Assembly: GCA_964633355.1 (NCBI GenBank)
Contig: CAZWGO010000005.1
Span: 1-64,000 of the forward strand
Reading direction: 5' to 3'
Length of the DNA: 64,000 nucleotides
Source of the DNA: Micavibrio_B sp964633355
Lineage (GTDB): Bacteria > Pseudomonadota > Alphaproteobacteria > Micavibrionales > Micavibrionaceae
This document shows, piece by piece, positions 26,230 to 35,009 of this stretch. The notes under the pieces were generated by a model. It worked only from the letters and a program-made list of their open reading frames with translations, was not told where the DNA came from and ran no database searches. The stretch's first letter is position 1. The number at the start of each line of letters is the position of its first letter. A program made the position numbers and the translations under genes.

Positions 26230-27888
26230 TTAGAAAATGACGTTTGTCAGGGATAGAACATCGTGCAGGTTGCCAGGCTGTGTGCCGCATTCGCCGTAGG
26301 TATTATTGTCACCACAGGCATCAACGCGGCCATCGTCGTAGAGGACGCTCATCCCCCACGCCGAATAGCCATTACCGAATAGTCCCCAGTCTTGGATCGT
26401 GCCACTGATCCCAAGTACTTTTTGAAAAGTATTGGAGTCCGTAGCGTTACCAAGGCCAAGATTGCCATTCCCATTATAGCCGGTTGCCCAGAGCTGGTTT
26501 CCTACCTGAATGACGCACCCCTCCGTAGTAACGCCGCCACCAAGCCTTGCCTTACTGACACTTCCCTGGAATGTTCCGACTGGTTTGAACGGCGATAATT
26601 GGTTGGTGGTGTTTCCAGACCCGCATTGGCCGTAGCCATTGTAACCCCACAGGTAAATCTCCTGCTGGTCACTAATCGCGGCACAGGTTGGGTAACGACC
26701 ATCTCCAGTCACGATATCCGTGAAAAAGGCAGGATGCGTAATTTGTGTGAAGCTACTGCGATCTGTCGTATCACCAAGACCAAGCTGGCCATAGCCGTTA
26801 TATCCAGCAACCCAGATTGTTCCATCAGACCGTAGAATAAGACCATGACCTGTCGGCCCAGCACCTGCTGTCGTATATCCACCCGCCGCAACAGCTTTGA
26901 GGGCATTATTCAAAGATGGATGCAGAATAGGTGTTTGTCGCGTGGTTGTATCTCCCAGTCCAAGCTGACCGTTGCCGTTATTGCCCCAAACCCAGAGATT
27001 TCCGTTGCTTTCCACGGCATAGGCGTGCTGCGGCATACCAGAAAGTGCCACGCAGATGATGTTGGTCAAAGAACCACAGCGCACTGGTGTGAGTTGGTTG
27101 GCGGTCGTGCCGTTCCCCAGCTGGCCAAAGTTGTTATATCCGCAACCGTACACCTTGCCGTCCGTGGTCAAAAACAATACGCTAGCATGATCGTAATAAT
27201 TGGGGCGGCTCGGAATAACTTTGGCAATCTGCAGATTGTTTGTGACGAAGTATTCGATCCGCTTCGGCTGCGAACGGCTCGCGGTATCTCCATGGCCAAG
27301 CTGGCCGTAATTATTATAGCCCCATGACCAGACTTCGCCGTTCTCCGTTAAAGCATAATGTTGCATGCCCCCCGAAAACACATCCACAAAACGCTTATCG
27401 CAGTCCAATGGCGAAATGCGAGATGGTAAATAGAGATGCGAGCCTGTTGGATCACCATTTGAGAAGTTTGTTCCCATGCCACAGGCTTTAATCGTGCCAT
27501 CAGCCATGAGATAAGACCGCACGCCTGTGCTGCCGTGGCCATTCACCTTAGCCAGTTTTGCCACGCGGCGGGATGGATCAACAGCCTGTGTACGCCAAGC
27601 GGGACGACCATTGATCAATTGAAGGATTTGCGTATCCGTGCCACGTGCCAGACGAACGGGCGCATTCCCGTCATGGATTAGGATATCGCCTTCCTGCAGG
27701 AGCTGATCTGTACCAGCGGCCAGCAAATCCCAATCCGCGCCCACCACCGGCGTAACGCCCGTGACATTACGCAAGGCAATGAAGCTGGAGCCATGATAAG
27801 AAACGGCATCATCCTGCACATATTCGGCGGCGGCATTATATGCCCCGCGCCAATTTATGCGAATATTGCCAAGGTCGATAACGGCCAT
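26230..27888 (-). CDS. Tail fibre/receptor protein with RCC1 repeats
   Basis: A 552-residue protein. Residues 1-100 look like a phage tail attachment module (WRGAYNAAAEYVQDDAVSYH, a carbohydrate-binding-like segment, then ILIHDGNAPVRLARGTD). Residues about 150-550 hold six or more RCC1 repeats, each with WGYNNYGQLGHGDT-like phrases (GYNNFGQLGNGTT, GNNGNGQLGLGDT, GYNGYGQLGLGDT, GYNGYGQCGSGNT and GYNGNGNLGLGNA). RCC1 repeats fold into a seven-bladed beta propeller, suited to binding a receptor. It lies in a fibre cassette placed between the M and L positions. No signal peptide. Receptor unknown. Confidence 0.8.
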   Translation of the reverse strand: MAVIDLGNIRINWRGAYNAAAEYVQDDAVSYHGSSFIALRNVTGVTPVVGADWDLLAAGTDQLLQEGDILIHDGNAPVRLARGTDTQILQLINGRPAWRTQAVDPSRRVAKLAKVNGHGSTGVRSYLMADGTIKACGMGTNFSNGDPTGSHLYLPSRISPLDCDKRFVDVFSGGMQHYALTENGEVWSWGYNNYGQLGHGDTASRSQPKRIEYFVTNNLQIAKVIPSRPNYYDHASVLFLTTDGKVYGCGYNNFGQLGNGTTANQLTPVRCGSLTNIICVALSGMPQHAYAVESNGNLWVWGNNGNGQLGLGDTTTRQTPILHPSLNNALKAVAAGGYTTAGAGPTGHGLILRSDGTIWVAGYNGYGQLGLGDTTDRSSFTQITHPAFFTDIVTGDGRYPTCAAISDQQEIYLWGYNGYGQCGSGNTTNQLSPFKPVGTFQGSVSKARLGGGVTTEGCVIQVGNQLWATGYNGNGNLGLGNATDSNTFQKVLGISGTIQDWGLFGNGYSAWGMSVLYDDGRVDACGDNNTYGECGTQPGNLHDVLSLTNVIF

Positions 27889-27903
27889 TTTGCTCTCCTT
27901 TGA

Positions 27904-28434
27904 TTAGATGTTGATATGCAAGTGGCCATTCGGGCCGATTGAAAAATCCACGCCAGGCAGTGTGATAAACCACACGGGGTAATCCTTGGCGATGAACGTA
28001 CCGTTGCCGCTTTCGGCCAGTAATTTCGCACCGTCTTTGCGCAGGCCATAAAACACGCCTTTAGATTCAATCGGCTCATAGCCGGTTTCATCCTCTTTGA
28101 CGGCCAGCAGCATTCCGGCTTTTCCGGTCAGGTCGGTTGGCAAATTGAGGACATTGGCCAGCGTTTCCGCATTCTGTGCGTGCTGTTCGGCTTGATCGCG
28201 GAATTCCTCTGCATCGGCCACGGCATCGGCAAGCTGTTGCCCAGCCGCGCCAAGATCGCTCAATCCCTCCTGGATCGTGTCTTCAATGTCTTTGATGGCC
28301 TTAGCGACGGTTTTGACGTTGCCACCCTCAGTCGGCACAACGGTCTGATTATCGCCATGGACGATTTGGTGCAGGGTTTGGCTGTCGGTTTGAACACGCA
28401 CAACCGCTTCCTGCAGATCTGTCTGCAAGGTCAT
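27904..28434 (-). CDS. Putative tail fibre coiled-coil protein
   Basis: A 176-residue protein: heptad-rich helix in residues 10-95 (AIKDIEDTIQEGLSDLGAAG, QLADAVADAEEFRDQAEQHA), then a short beta-rich C-terminus ending GVDFSIGPNGHLHINI. This build suits a trimeric fibre stalk. It lies between the M-position gene and the RCC1 gene with gaps of 15-20 bases, in the same operon. Function is inferred from structure and place only. Confidence 0.6.
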   Translation of the reverse strand: MTLQTDLQEAVVRVQTDSQTLHQIVHGDNQTVVPTEGGNVKTVAKAIKDIEDTIQEGLSDLGAAGQQLADAVADAEEFRDQAEQHAQNAETLANVLNLPTDLTGKAGMLLAVKEDETGYEPIESKGVFYGLRKDGAKLLAESGNGTFIAKDYPVWFITLPGVDFSIGPNGHLHINI

Positions 28435-28452
28435 GTTTTTTCCTCTCGTTTG

Positions 28453-28935
28453 TTAATTCAAGGTGATAGGCAAGGTTTGATGCACAAGGATGTGCAGGCT
28501 GTTGCCGGAAAAGATAAGGCCTGCTGGGTCTTCGCTCAGGAGCAGATTTAACAGCCCTTCATCCAGCACGGGGCGTTCACGGATTTCCAGCTCGGATGTA
28601 ATTTCCCACAGCGTGCCGCCCGCCAGTAACCGTGCGGAAAACTGACGGGTGAAACGGGCTTTCTGATCCAGCAGTCCCAGCCCACCCAGCAATGTGATGG
28701 TGAACCAGTTTGCCCCTTCCTTTGCCTGCCAACGATACCAGCCTTCAAAAATGGCGTACTGGTCGCGGCGCATGATCCAGCGTACGGAAACCTTGGTCGG
28801 CACGTTGGTAAAACGCCGACGCTGGCGAGCAAGTCCGGCCTCCATCTCCGTGCGCAAGATCGCATCTTCCGGCTGAACAGAATAACCCTGCACGGTTGGC
28901 AACGGCAGCGTGGGTGGCCATACAATATCAGGCAT
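28453..28935 (-). CDS. Minor tail protein, gpM position
   Basis: A 160-residue protein starting MPDIVWPPTLPLPTVQGYSV, with RTEMEAGLARQRRRF and FEGWYRWQAKEGANWFTITL, phrases common in tail proteins encoded just after the tape measure in alphaproteobacterial siphophages. It ends one base into the tape-measure stop region (shared base 28935). By order it corresponds to lambda gpM, part of the tail tip baseplate. Confidence 0.7.
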   Translation of the reverse strand: MPDIVWPPTLPLPTVQGYSVQPEDAILRTEMEAGLARQRRRFTNVPTKVSVRWIMRRDQYAIFEGWYRWQAKEGANWFTITLLGGLGLLDQKARFTRQFSARLLAGGTLWEITSELEIRERPVLDEGLLNLLLSEDPAGLIFSGNSLHILVHQTLPITLN

Positions 28936-31900
28936 TATCGATAGCTCCCTGCTGCGGGGTTAAGGCCGTAGCGACGCTCCAGCGTTCCAGCCAGACCTTC
29001 GCCACGCCCAATATTCCGCGCCATTTTTGTTTCGACTTCCTCGATCACAATGCTGAGATCAAGATTTCCAGAGTTGTCACGGCGCACGGTCGCGGAGGCT
29101 TCCGCGCCCGCGACTTTGTTTTCCACCTTCACGGATACGTTGACGTTCGGTTTGCTTTGCAACGAACCGCCCAGCATGCGCATTTGCCCTGGCGTAAAGA
29201 CGGCTTCACCCTTTTTGGCGATAATCGGCACTTCATCCCCGACAACGCCACCTGTGTGGAAGCGCGGCGCACCGTGGAATACGGAGGGATGCACCGCTTT
29301 CGAACCAAGGCTGTCATGACCGATTACACCGCCCGTATGTGCTGTGGGCGTTGCCGCTGCACCGCTGCCACCACCGAACAGGCCGCCGATAAACGTATTC
29401 AGCGCACCCGCCAGCGGCGTGGTGATCGAGGACTGGATTTGCATACGGATCAGGTCGGAGATGATGGAATTCGCAAAATCACCAAAATTCAGCTTGCCTG
29501 TCTGCACAAAATTGACCAGCGCATCTTCCATGTTTTTGAACATCGAAGTGACACCGCGCTCGGCCTTGCTGGCCATGTCCTGCGCATCATCCGTCACGGA
29601 TTTCAGCCCGCGCTTAATGCCGTCTTCCCAGCGCTTGGAGCTGCGCAAATCCTCTTCACGCGCCTCGCGCAGCATGTCCTGATAGACCGCCTCGACCTGC
29701 TTGCTGAGTTCTTCATATCCAGCCGCCGTTTCATTCAAGCCGCGCATGGCCTCGTTGCGCCATTTTTCCGAACGGGTAATAGCGCCTTCCAGCGTTTTAT
29801 TCAGGTCTTCATAACGCTTGCGCACATCCTCGACAGTTTTCTCGCGCTCACGCTCTGTTTTTTGGCTTTCGCGTTGACTTTCCTGATGGCGTTTTTCTGT
29901 TTCCTGCAAGGTATAGATTTCAGAGACCAGTACCTTGATGCGTTCGGCATAGTCACCTTCCGCTGTCCCTTTGGCAGCTGTGATGTCGATACCGGCACGG
30001 CGCAGGGTTTGTTCCTGTTCGTTGGTAATCATGGCGCGGCGGACGGATTCTTCGCCCTCCGCGCGGGCCGCGGTCAAACGGCGCAAGGCCTGTTCTTCAG
30101 CTTGCAATTCGGTGATGCGCTCTTGGACGCGCTTTTTATCGTCTTCGGTAAATCCGCGAACATAGGGTTTCGGAGCCTCGGCCTCGGCAGGCTTGTCCTG
30201 CGGTTGTTGCGGTTTCGGATTGCGCAATTCATCCAGCGCGGCGGCGGCTTTCTTGGCCGCACGCTCTGCCGCCAGCAAGGCCAGCACCTGTTGCTGTACA
30301 TCCTCGGCCTGTTCGCCAAAATCAGGATATTTCGTGGCCAGTTTGAACAGGGCTTCGGAATATTCCTGCGCCGATAATTTGCCCTGATTGAAGGCTTGGC
30401 GCGTGCGATACAGCTCATCCTGCAGCGGCGTACCAAAACGGGAAAACTGATCCCAGAACCCGCCAATCGCACCGATACGCAGCTCTTTTTGCAGATCGGA
30501 AATGTTCTCTTTGGCTGTTTCCAACTGTTTCGTGAAACGATAGATGGACTCCGTCTGCGAAAGCGCCGCGTTGCTGTCTTCCGCTGCCTTGGCCGTCAGT
30601 CCCAGCTCTTCTTTGACTTCTTTCAATTCCTGCGCATGGTCACGGGCTGCCTTGGAAGCGGCATCGTGGCCGGATGCCAGTTTCACCAGCGCAATGCCTG
30701 CCAGAATGGCCAAGCCCACGGGGCCGCCGACCAGCGCCAGCGCCGCGCGGAATCCGATCATGGCCACTGTGGCCAGTTTCGTGGCCGCTTCCATTGCCAC
30801 AAGGCGCAGGGCAAAGGCCGTGGACAGGCTGGCCGCCAGGCGCAAGCCCACCACCATGCCCGCATTGCTCATAATCGCGGCATTAAGCAAGGCCACCGCA
30901 CCCGCAACGGTACGGGCAATGACTAGCCCGCCAATGGCTGTGACAGCCAGATCGGCGTTCTCGATCAGGAAGGACAGCGCTTCGGCAGCCGTAACGATCA
31001 TCGACCCCAGCGTTTCACCCAAGGATCGGGCAGCATCTTGTACGGCAGGATCAGACAGTGTGTCGGCCAGCGTGCGATAACCTTGGCTCAAACCGTCAAG
31101 GAATCCGCTTGCAGCAATCGTGCGCTCGATTTCTAGAACGGAGTTATTGAAACGGTTCAACTCAGCACGGGCGTTCTGCGAGGCTTCCGGCACGCCATCC
31201 GAGAACGTGCGGCGGATTTCGGCAGCAAAGCGCGGTAGGAATTCATCGGCCACGACCTGACCTTGTTCCAGCATCTTGTCGAGTTCGGCAGTCGTGATGC
31301 CCATGCCGCGTGCAGCAAGCTGGAACGCACCATACAGACGTTCACCCAATTGCCCGCGCAATTCTTCGGTTTGCACCTTGCCCTTGGACATGATCTGACC
31401 AATGGCACGCAACGCGCCATTGGTCTGCTCTACCGACAATTGCAGCACGGTCGAGGCTTCGGCCACCGCCGTGAAAATATCGCGTGTGCCTTGACCCGCA
31501 AGCGTTGTGCCTTTAGCCGCTGCCGCAATTTGCAGATAGGATTGCGAAGTTTCCAGCAGATTAAGGCCAAGACGCTCGGATTCCGCACGCAGGAAAGCCA
31601 TTTCCGCTGCCGCGCCCTGACTGCTGCCTGTTACGGCAGCCAACGCGGTGTCCAAGCCTTGAAACGCCATCCCTGTTTCATTAACGGAACGGATGCCACC
31701 GATAATGCCGGACAGACCAGCGTATGCAGCCACAAGGCCAGCTGCCTGACGAAACACGGAATTGAGCGCACGGGCCGTGGTGTCGACAGCCTTCAGCCCC
31801 GCATTGGCGGGTGCGGTCGACCGGCTGATACGCCCCATGGTCTGTTCGCCCGTGCGACCGACGCGCTCAAAGGTTTCCTCAACCTTTTTGCCGTCAACCA

Positions 31901-31940
31901 CCGCGAGGCGGATGCTCATGTTTTTCTGTGCTGCACGCAT
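28935..31940 (-). CDS. Tail tape measure protein
   Basis: A 1001-residue protein that sets tail length and is threaded through the tube. The N-terminal third contains the conserved tape-measure domain (AEMAFLRAESERLGLNLLET, QTNGALRAIGQIMSKGKVQT, EELRGQLGERLYGAFQLAAR). Membrane-like segments lie near residues 320-430, long coiled coils at 480-800, and a C-terminal domain rich in HTGG motifs (HTGGVIGHDSLGSKAVHPSV). It follows the frameshifted G/GT gene, as H follows G-T in lambda. The ATG at 31940 has AAGGA 10 bases upstream. Confidence 0.92.
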   Translation of the reverse strand: MRAAQKNMSIRLAVVDGKKVEETFERVGRTGEQTMGRISRSTAPANAGLKAVDTTARALNSVFRQAAGLVAAYAGLSGIIGGIRSVNETGMAFQGLDTALAAVTGSSQGAAAEMAFLRAESERLGLNLLETSQSYLQIAAAAKGTTLAGQGTRDIFTAVAEASTVLQLSVEQTNGALRAIGQIMSKGKVQTEELRGQLGERLYGAFQLAARGMGITTAELDKMLEQGQVVADEFLPRFAAEIRRTFSDGVPEASQNARAELNRFNNSVLEIERTIAASGFLDGLSQGYRTLADTLSDPAVQDAARSLGETLGSMIVTAAEALSFLIENADLAVTAIGGLVIARTVAGAVALLNAAIMSNAGMVVGLRLAASLSTAFALRLVAMEAATKLATVAMIGFRAALALVGGPVGLAILAGIALVKLASGHDAASKAARDHAQELKEVKEELGLTAKAAEDSNAALSQTESIYRFTKQLETAKENISDLQKELRIGAIGGFWDQFSRFGTPLQDELYRTRQAFNQGKLSAQEYSEALFKLATKYPDFGEQAEDVQQQVLALLAAERAAKKAAAALDELRNPKPQQPQDKPAEAEAPKPYVRGFTEDDKKRVQERITELQAEEQALRRLTAARAEGEESVRRAMITNEQEQTLRRAGIDITAAKGTAEGDYAERIKVLVSEIYTLQETEKRHQESQRESQKTEREREKTVEDVRKRYEDLNKTLEGAITRSEKWRNEAMRGLNETAAGYEELSKQVEAVYQDMLREAREEDLRSSKRWEDGIKRGLKSVTDDAQDMASKAERGVTSMFKNMEDALVNFVQTGKLNFGDFANSIISDLIRMQIQSSITTPLAGALNTFIGGLFGGGSGAAATPTAHTGGVIGHDSLGSKAVHPSVFHGAPRFHTGGVVGDEVPIIAKKGEAVFTPGQMRMLGGSLQSKPNVNVSVKVENKVAGAEASATVRRDNSGNLDLSIVIEEVETKMARNIGRGEGLAGTLERRYGLNPAAGSYR

Positions 31941-31946
31941 TGCAGA

Positions 31947-32656
31947 TCAGTCCTTGTTTTTGATTTGGGCTTTGGTCAAACCTGCGCTGACGGCAGGCAG
32001 AAGCTCGGCCATCGCCTCGCGGGCGTAGCCGAGCGCATCGGATAGAATGAAGGCTTCCTGCAAGGGAAAGCGGTCACGGATTTGCGGGCTGACCTGAACG
32101 GTGACATTCCAGGCCTGCCAGCCCTCTATGCTTTGGCAGGCGTTTTTCTGGTACGGGCAGTCCGCACATTCTTCGGGGCAGGAGTTGCAGTATTCTGCGC
32201 CGTCCCCGAAGTGCCATTCTGCACGGCGCTCAAGTCTTTTTTTTCGGCATCGATCAGCTCCCGCACACCTGTGTATTGCTGGGAAAAGCTGGCGGCGATT
32301 GACCAGAAGCCGGTCATCAACTCGTCAATCTTTTCAGGCGTAACGGGTGCGGTGGCATCGCCATCAGCTTCCAGAATACCTTCCCAATCGACAATGGCCG
32401 CGCGTGCTAAGCCACGCGCCAGATATTCCTCGGCCAGCGCCTCGCGGATTTCGGCATTGTCGACTTGCGGCAGATCATCCACCGCTGCGCCGATTTCCTT
32501 GCGTTTACGGTATTCCTCGCCAATTTCGGTCAAGCGCTTGTTCATGAATGCCCGCGCGGCGTAGAAAATCGGACTGGTGCAAGGGCGCACTTTCACGCGC
32601 ACGCCAAGACCGAGTTCAAGCCAATAAGGCTCGGTTTGAATATTGAGCTTAAGCAT
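31947..32656 (-). CDS. Tail assembly chaperone GT, -1 frameshift product
   Basis: Translation of the upstream chaperone gene can switch to the -1 frame at A AAA AAA (32237-32244) and continue without stops to the TGA at 31947. The extension reads EWHFGDGAEYCNSCPEECAD then CPYQKNACQSIEGWQAW and continues to KAQIKNKD, a Cys-rich domain with five or more cysteines, giving about 236 residues in all. This is the gpG/gpGT arrangement of lambda-like phages, where the T domain binds tape measure and tail tube. The extension has no start codon of its own of any merit, so frameshifting is the reasonable explanation. Confidence 0.82.
32126..32656 (-). CDS. Tail assembly chaperone G, zero-frame product
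   Basis: The 176-residue unshifted product, starting MLKLNIQTEPYWLELGLGVR, coats the tape measure during tail assembly. It ends in a low-complexity Ala/Thr/Lys tail (GTAQNTATPAPKNVRTARTR and KTPAKA), typical of sequence that only exists because the overlapping -1 frame is under selection. The TAATG overlap with the tail-tube gene stop couples their translation. Confidence 0.82.
   Translation of the reverse strand: MLKLNIQTEPYWLELGLGVRVKVRPCTSPIFYAARAFMNKRLTEIGEEYRKRKEIGAAVDDLPQVDNAEIREALAEEYLARGLARAAIVDWEGILEADGDATAPVTPEKIDELMTGFWSIAASFSQQYTGVRELIDAEKKDLSAVQNGTSGTAQNTATPAPKNVRTARTRKTPAKA
32237..32244 (-). promoter_or_regulatory. Slippery sequence for -1 ribosomal frameshift
   Basis: Eight consecutive T on the plus strand give GAAAAAAAAG in the mRNA, with codons GAA AAA AAA GAC. 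A AAA AAA is a standard X XXY YYZ slippery heptamer. It lies about 30 codons before the zero-frame stop, with the long open -1 frame beyond. Confidence 0.8.
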
Positions 32657-33597
32657 TAGTAAGCCTCCACATCGTTGATCAGGGTGATGGTGACCATGTT
32701 TCCGAGGACGGCATCTTTTGCGCCTTGAAAATCATAAGTGGCTTCAATGCCGTTCGGCCCGCTAATGGAGCGTTTTGGCTTCGGCAAATACACCTCGTGA
32801 CATTCGATGATGAGCTGTCGATCTGCATCAATCTTGTAGGCCAGCTCCAAATCAATCGGCACACCTGACCGCGCAGTATTCATCAGCGAATTATCGGCAT
32901 AGCGCACGGCGATATTACCCGTGAGCGCGGCAACGCCAGGGTCAACGCCATCAATCTTGCCGTCATCGCGGATGGTTTCGATGCGTTCCAGATTGTTGTT
33001 GTAGGTCACGCTGGCTGAGGTCACGTTGCCCAGCGGATTACCTCCTTGTTTGACCGATCCCTGGAATTGCGAAAAACGCGTGTATTCCACCAGATCAGGG
33101 CTGGCATCGCGCGTGGCGACTTGCGGAGTTTCACCCTGGCCGATCAGGTTGATGGTCACCTGTGCTTCGCCGCTACGCTGGAAGTTGAAGGCCATCGAGT
33201 TGGCACGCACGCCGGTGAACAGTGGAAAATCAGGAATTTCCGGCATCCCGACCTCAACGGCCAGGCTCGGCAATGTCACGCCACCCGATTTGAATTCATG
33301 CGTGTACGGCCCAGCGCCCGTGGTTGTCGGCGCACCGAACACGGCTTTGAGCCAATGCCCAATATTGCGCAAATCAACGGGAATGACGATATCACCATCC
33401 ACATTGATCACATCCTGATAAGGCTGGGTCGGATCGCGGCCAAGGCCGAGGACGTTGGATTCAATCAGTCCCTGTGCCGAGTCCAGATCGCTGGACACGA
33501 AGGGTACTAAATGAAAAGCCCCCGAAGCGGGGGCTGTTCCATAGACGGTTTCAAAACCGATGATAAGGCGGGCGTTCCACCCATATGCACGAGACAT
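32656..33597 (-). CDS. Major tail tube protein
   Basis: A 313-residue protein forming the tail tube, starting MSRAYGWNARLIIGFETVYG. The pattern VPFVSSDLDSAQGLIESNVL, DGDIVIPVDLRNIGHWLKAV and LPSLAVEVGMPEIPDFPLFTG is typical of alphaproteobacterial phage tube proteins. It takes the lambda V position and is translationally coupled to the chaperone gene by TAATG. An intrinsic-terminator-like hairpin lies inside its early coding region. Confidence 0.83.
   Translation of the reverse strand: MSRAYGWNARLIIGFETVYGTAPASGAFHLVPFVSSDLDSAQGLIESNVLGLGRDPTQPYQDVINVDGDIVIPVDLRNIGHWLKAVFGAPTTTGAGPYTHEFKSGGVTLPSLAVEVGMPEIPDFPLFTGVRANSMAFNFQRSGEAQVTINLIGQGETPQVATRDASPDLVEYTRFSQFQGSVKQGGNPLGNVTSASVTYNNNLERIETIRDDGKIDGVDPGVAALTGNIAVRYADNSLMNTARSGVPIDLELAYKIDADRQLIIECHEVYLPKPKRSISGPNGIEATYDFQGAKDAVLGNMVTITLINDVEAY
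33511..33535 (-). terminator. Terminator-like hairpin inside the tail tube gene
   Basis: On the minus strand AGCCCCC and GGGGGCT pair around a short loop and are followed by TTTTCATTT. It lies in codons about 22-30 of the tail tube gene (encoding PASGAF). The structure would stop RNA polymerase in normal conditions unless antiterminated, or may simply be a coding coincidence. Confidence 0.4.
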
Positions 33598-33609
33598 GGT
33601 GTTTCTCCT

Positions 33610-34044
33610 TTAGTTGAGCGGGTTAGAGGTTGAGTATTCAAGGATGATGGGGACGACCGCCGCTTTGATGGTCGGCGCACCCTCGACGGTTTCGGACAGA
33701 AAATCCGGTGTTTCGATATGCAGATAATCGACAAGGCCGCCGAAACTAGTCTGACTGTCCAGCGCCTGCGCCACCGTTTCCAGCAAAATATCCAGTGCCG
33801 TATCACGCTGCGCAGGATCACCGTGTTGCACCAGCGCCTCAATTTCAGCACGGTGCTGGTAATGGTAACGCGTAGGTGACAAGGTTACCTCTGGCTCCCC
33901 TGGGTCACCGTCACGCAGGATAACCAGCCCCTCAGCAGGAACCTTCGTTGGCAAAGGTTCGTTTCGGAGGACGGAAAGCCCTGTAATGTTGTCTTTCAGG
34001 CATAAAAAAAGACCCGCAAGAGCCTGTTCTCGTTTCGATGTCAT
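33610..34044 (-). CDS. Tail terminator-like protein, gpU position
   Basis: A 144-residue protein starting MTSKREQALAGLFLCLKDNI, with ILRDGDPGEPEVTLSPTRYH and a short acidic C-terminus. The order (before the tail tube, after the Z-like gene) and size match lambda gpU, which caps the tail. Family members in databases are sometimes mislabelled as acyl-CoA transferases; nothing here supports an enzyme. Confidence 0.68.
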   Translation of the reverse strand: MTSKREQALAGLFLCLKDNITGLSVLRNEPLPTKVPAEGLVILRDGDPGEPEVTLSPTRYHYQHRAEIEALVQHGDPAQRDTALDILLETVAQALDSQTSFGGLVDYLHIETPDFLSETVEGAPTIKAAVVPIILEYSTSNPLN

Positions 34045-34051
34045 GATGTCC

Positions 34052-34714
34052 TCAATCTGGCCAATTTTTCAAAATTAACTGCGGCAGACGGTCGAACCAG
34101 CGCCGCGCCTCCGCATCAAAGGTGATGAGCCTTTTCATCTGCACTTGCGGCACAAGCCAGAACATCACCACCGTGGTAAGACCTTGCCCCTTGCTGACTG
34201 CACGGTCGCTGGCCTTTCGGAAGCCCCGCAGCTGACCATTTTTCCGGCTGTAGGACGCGCGGGCATTATCAACCACCAGCAAGGACGGCTTGCCGCTGCG
34301 ATATACAAAGCGCAACCTTCCCAAAGAATGTTCGGGAAAGTTCGATGGATTAATCCGTTTGCCGCCCACGCCACGCTTCGGCGCGTTCGGCGTCGGGATC
34401 GCCAGCCACCATCCGTCTTTTGAGCGAATGACCGCTGCGTTCTCAAAGCCTTCCATGATACGACTGGCCTTGGTATAGACCATGCCCGCCGCACGGATGG
34501 AATTTTGTCCGCGTGGATAGAGATCACCGCGCCAGGTATTGGCCATACGCTGACCGAGGCCTGCGCTAGTCACTTGCCTGCGCATCGATATTTTCAAGCC
34601 GTCAGTGGCTTCGCGCACGCCAAGTGTGACGGCACGCTCCGCCGTGGCGAATTCAGCCTTCATGTATTCCTGCAGCTTTCCCTCAAAGGCAGCTTTAAGA
34701 CGCATAGGCCTCAA
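34052..34714 (-). CDS. DUF6441 minor tail protein, gpZ position
   Basis: A 220-residue basic protein matching phage DUF6441 proteins: TNTWRGDLYPR-like ANTWRGDLYPRG, a SIRAAGMVYTKASRIMEGFE segment and IPTPNAPKRG. It corresponds by place to lambda gpZ, which helps finish the tail for head joining. It overlaps the head-tail joining gene by 20 bases. Confidence 0.7.
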   Translation of the reverse strand: MRPMRLKAAFEGKLQEYMKAEFATAERAVTLGVREATDGLKISMRRQVTSAGLGQRMANTWRGDLYPRGQNSIRAAGMVYTKASRIMEGFENAAVIRSKDGWWLAIPTPNAPKRGVGGKRINPSNFPEHSLGRLRFVYRSGKPSLLVVDNARASYSRKNGQLRGFRKASDRAVSKGQGLTTVVMFWLVPQVQMKRLITFDAEARRWFDRLPQLILKNWPD

Positions 34715-35009
34715 TCCTCAGCACAAGCCCATGTTGATCACGCACAGGTTCACCCTGCGCCACATAGGTTTTGCCATCGATGATGATTTGATAGATCGCT
34801 TTGGCAGGGTCGATTTCCGACAAACGCAGCTCAAACAGGTCTGTGCCTGTATGCACGCGCGTGTCCATGACATCGATAATCCTGTCAGGGAAACGGTGAA
34901 TGACCGTTGTATCGGCCTCGGTATTGTCCCGAAAGACGAGATGCGCCGCCCGCCCGAATTTGGCGAACAGCGCATCTACCGCTTTGGAAGCCGAGGCTTG
35001 GAAGCTCAT
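34695..35009 (-). CDS. Head-tail joining protein, gpFII-like
   Basis: A 104-residue protein starting MSFQASASKAVDALFAKFGR, rich in beta strands (THTGTDLFELRLSEID-like VHTGTDLFELRLSEIDPAKA, YQIIIDGKTYVAQGEPVRDQ). This is the size and motif pattern of the gpFII/Gifsy-2 family that makes the surface to which the tail attaches. Its start overlaps the end of the FI-like gene by 4 bases (ATGA). Confidence 0.75.
   Translation of the reverse strand: MSFQASASKAVDALFAKFGRAAHLVFRDNTEADTTVIHRFPDRIIDVMDTRVHTGTDLFELRLSEIDPAKAIYQIIIDGKTYVAQGEPVRDQHGLVLRIEAYAS

Noticed and set aside
28896..30377. 493-codon plus-strand frame opposite the tape measure gene
   Set aside because: Antisense shadow of a long GC-rich gene; the product is rich in Arg, His, Phe and Cys without motifs, while the other strand encodes a clear tape measure protein.
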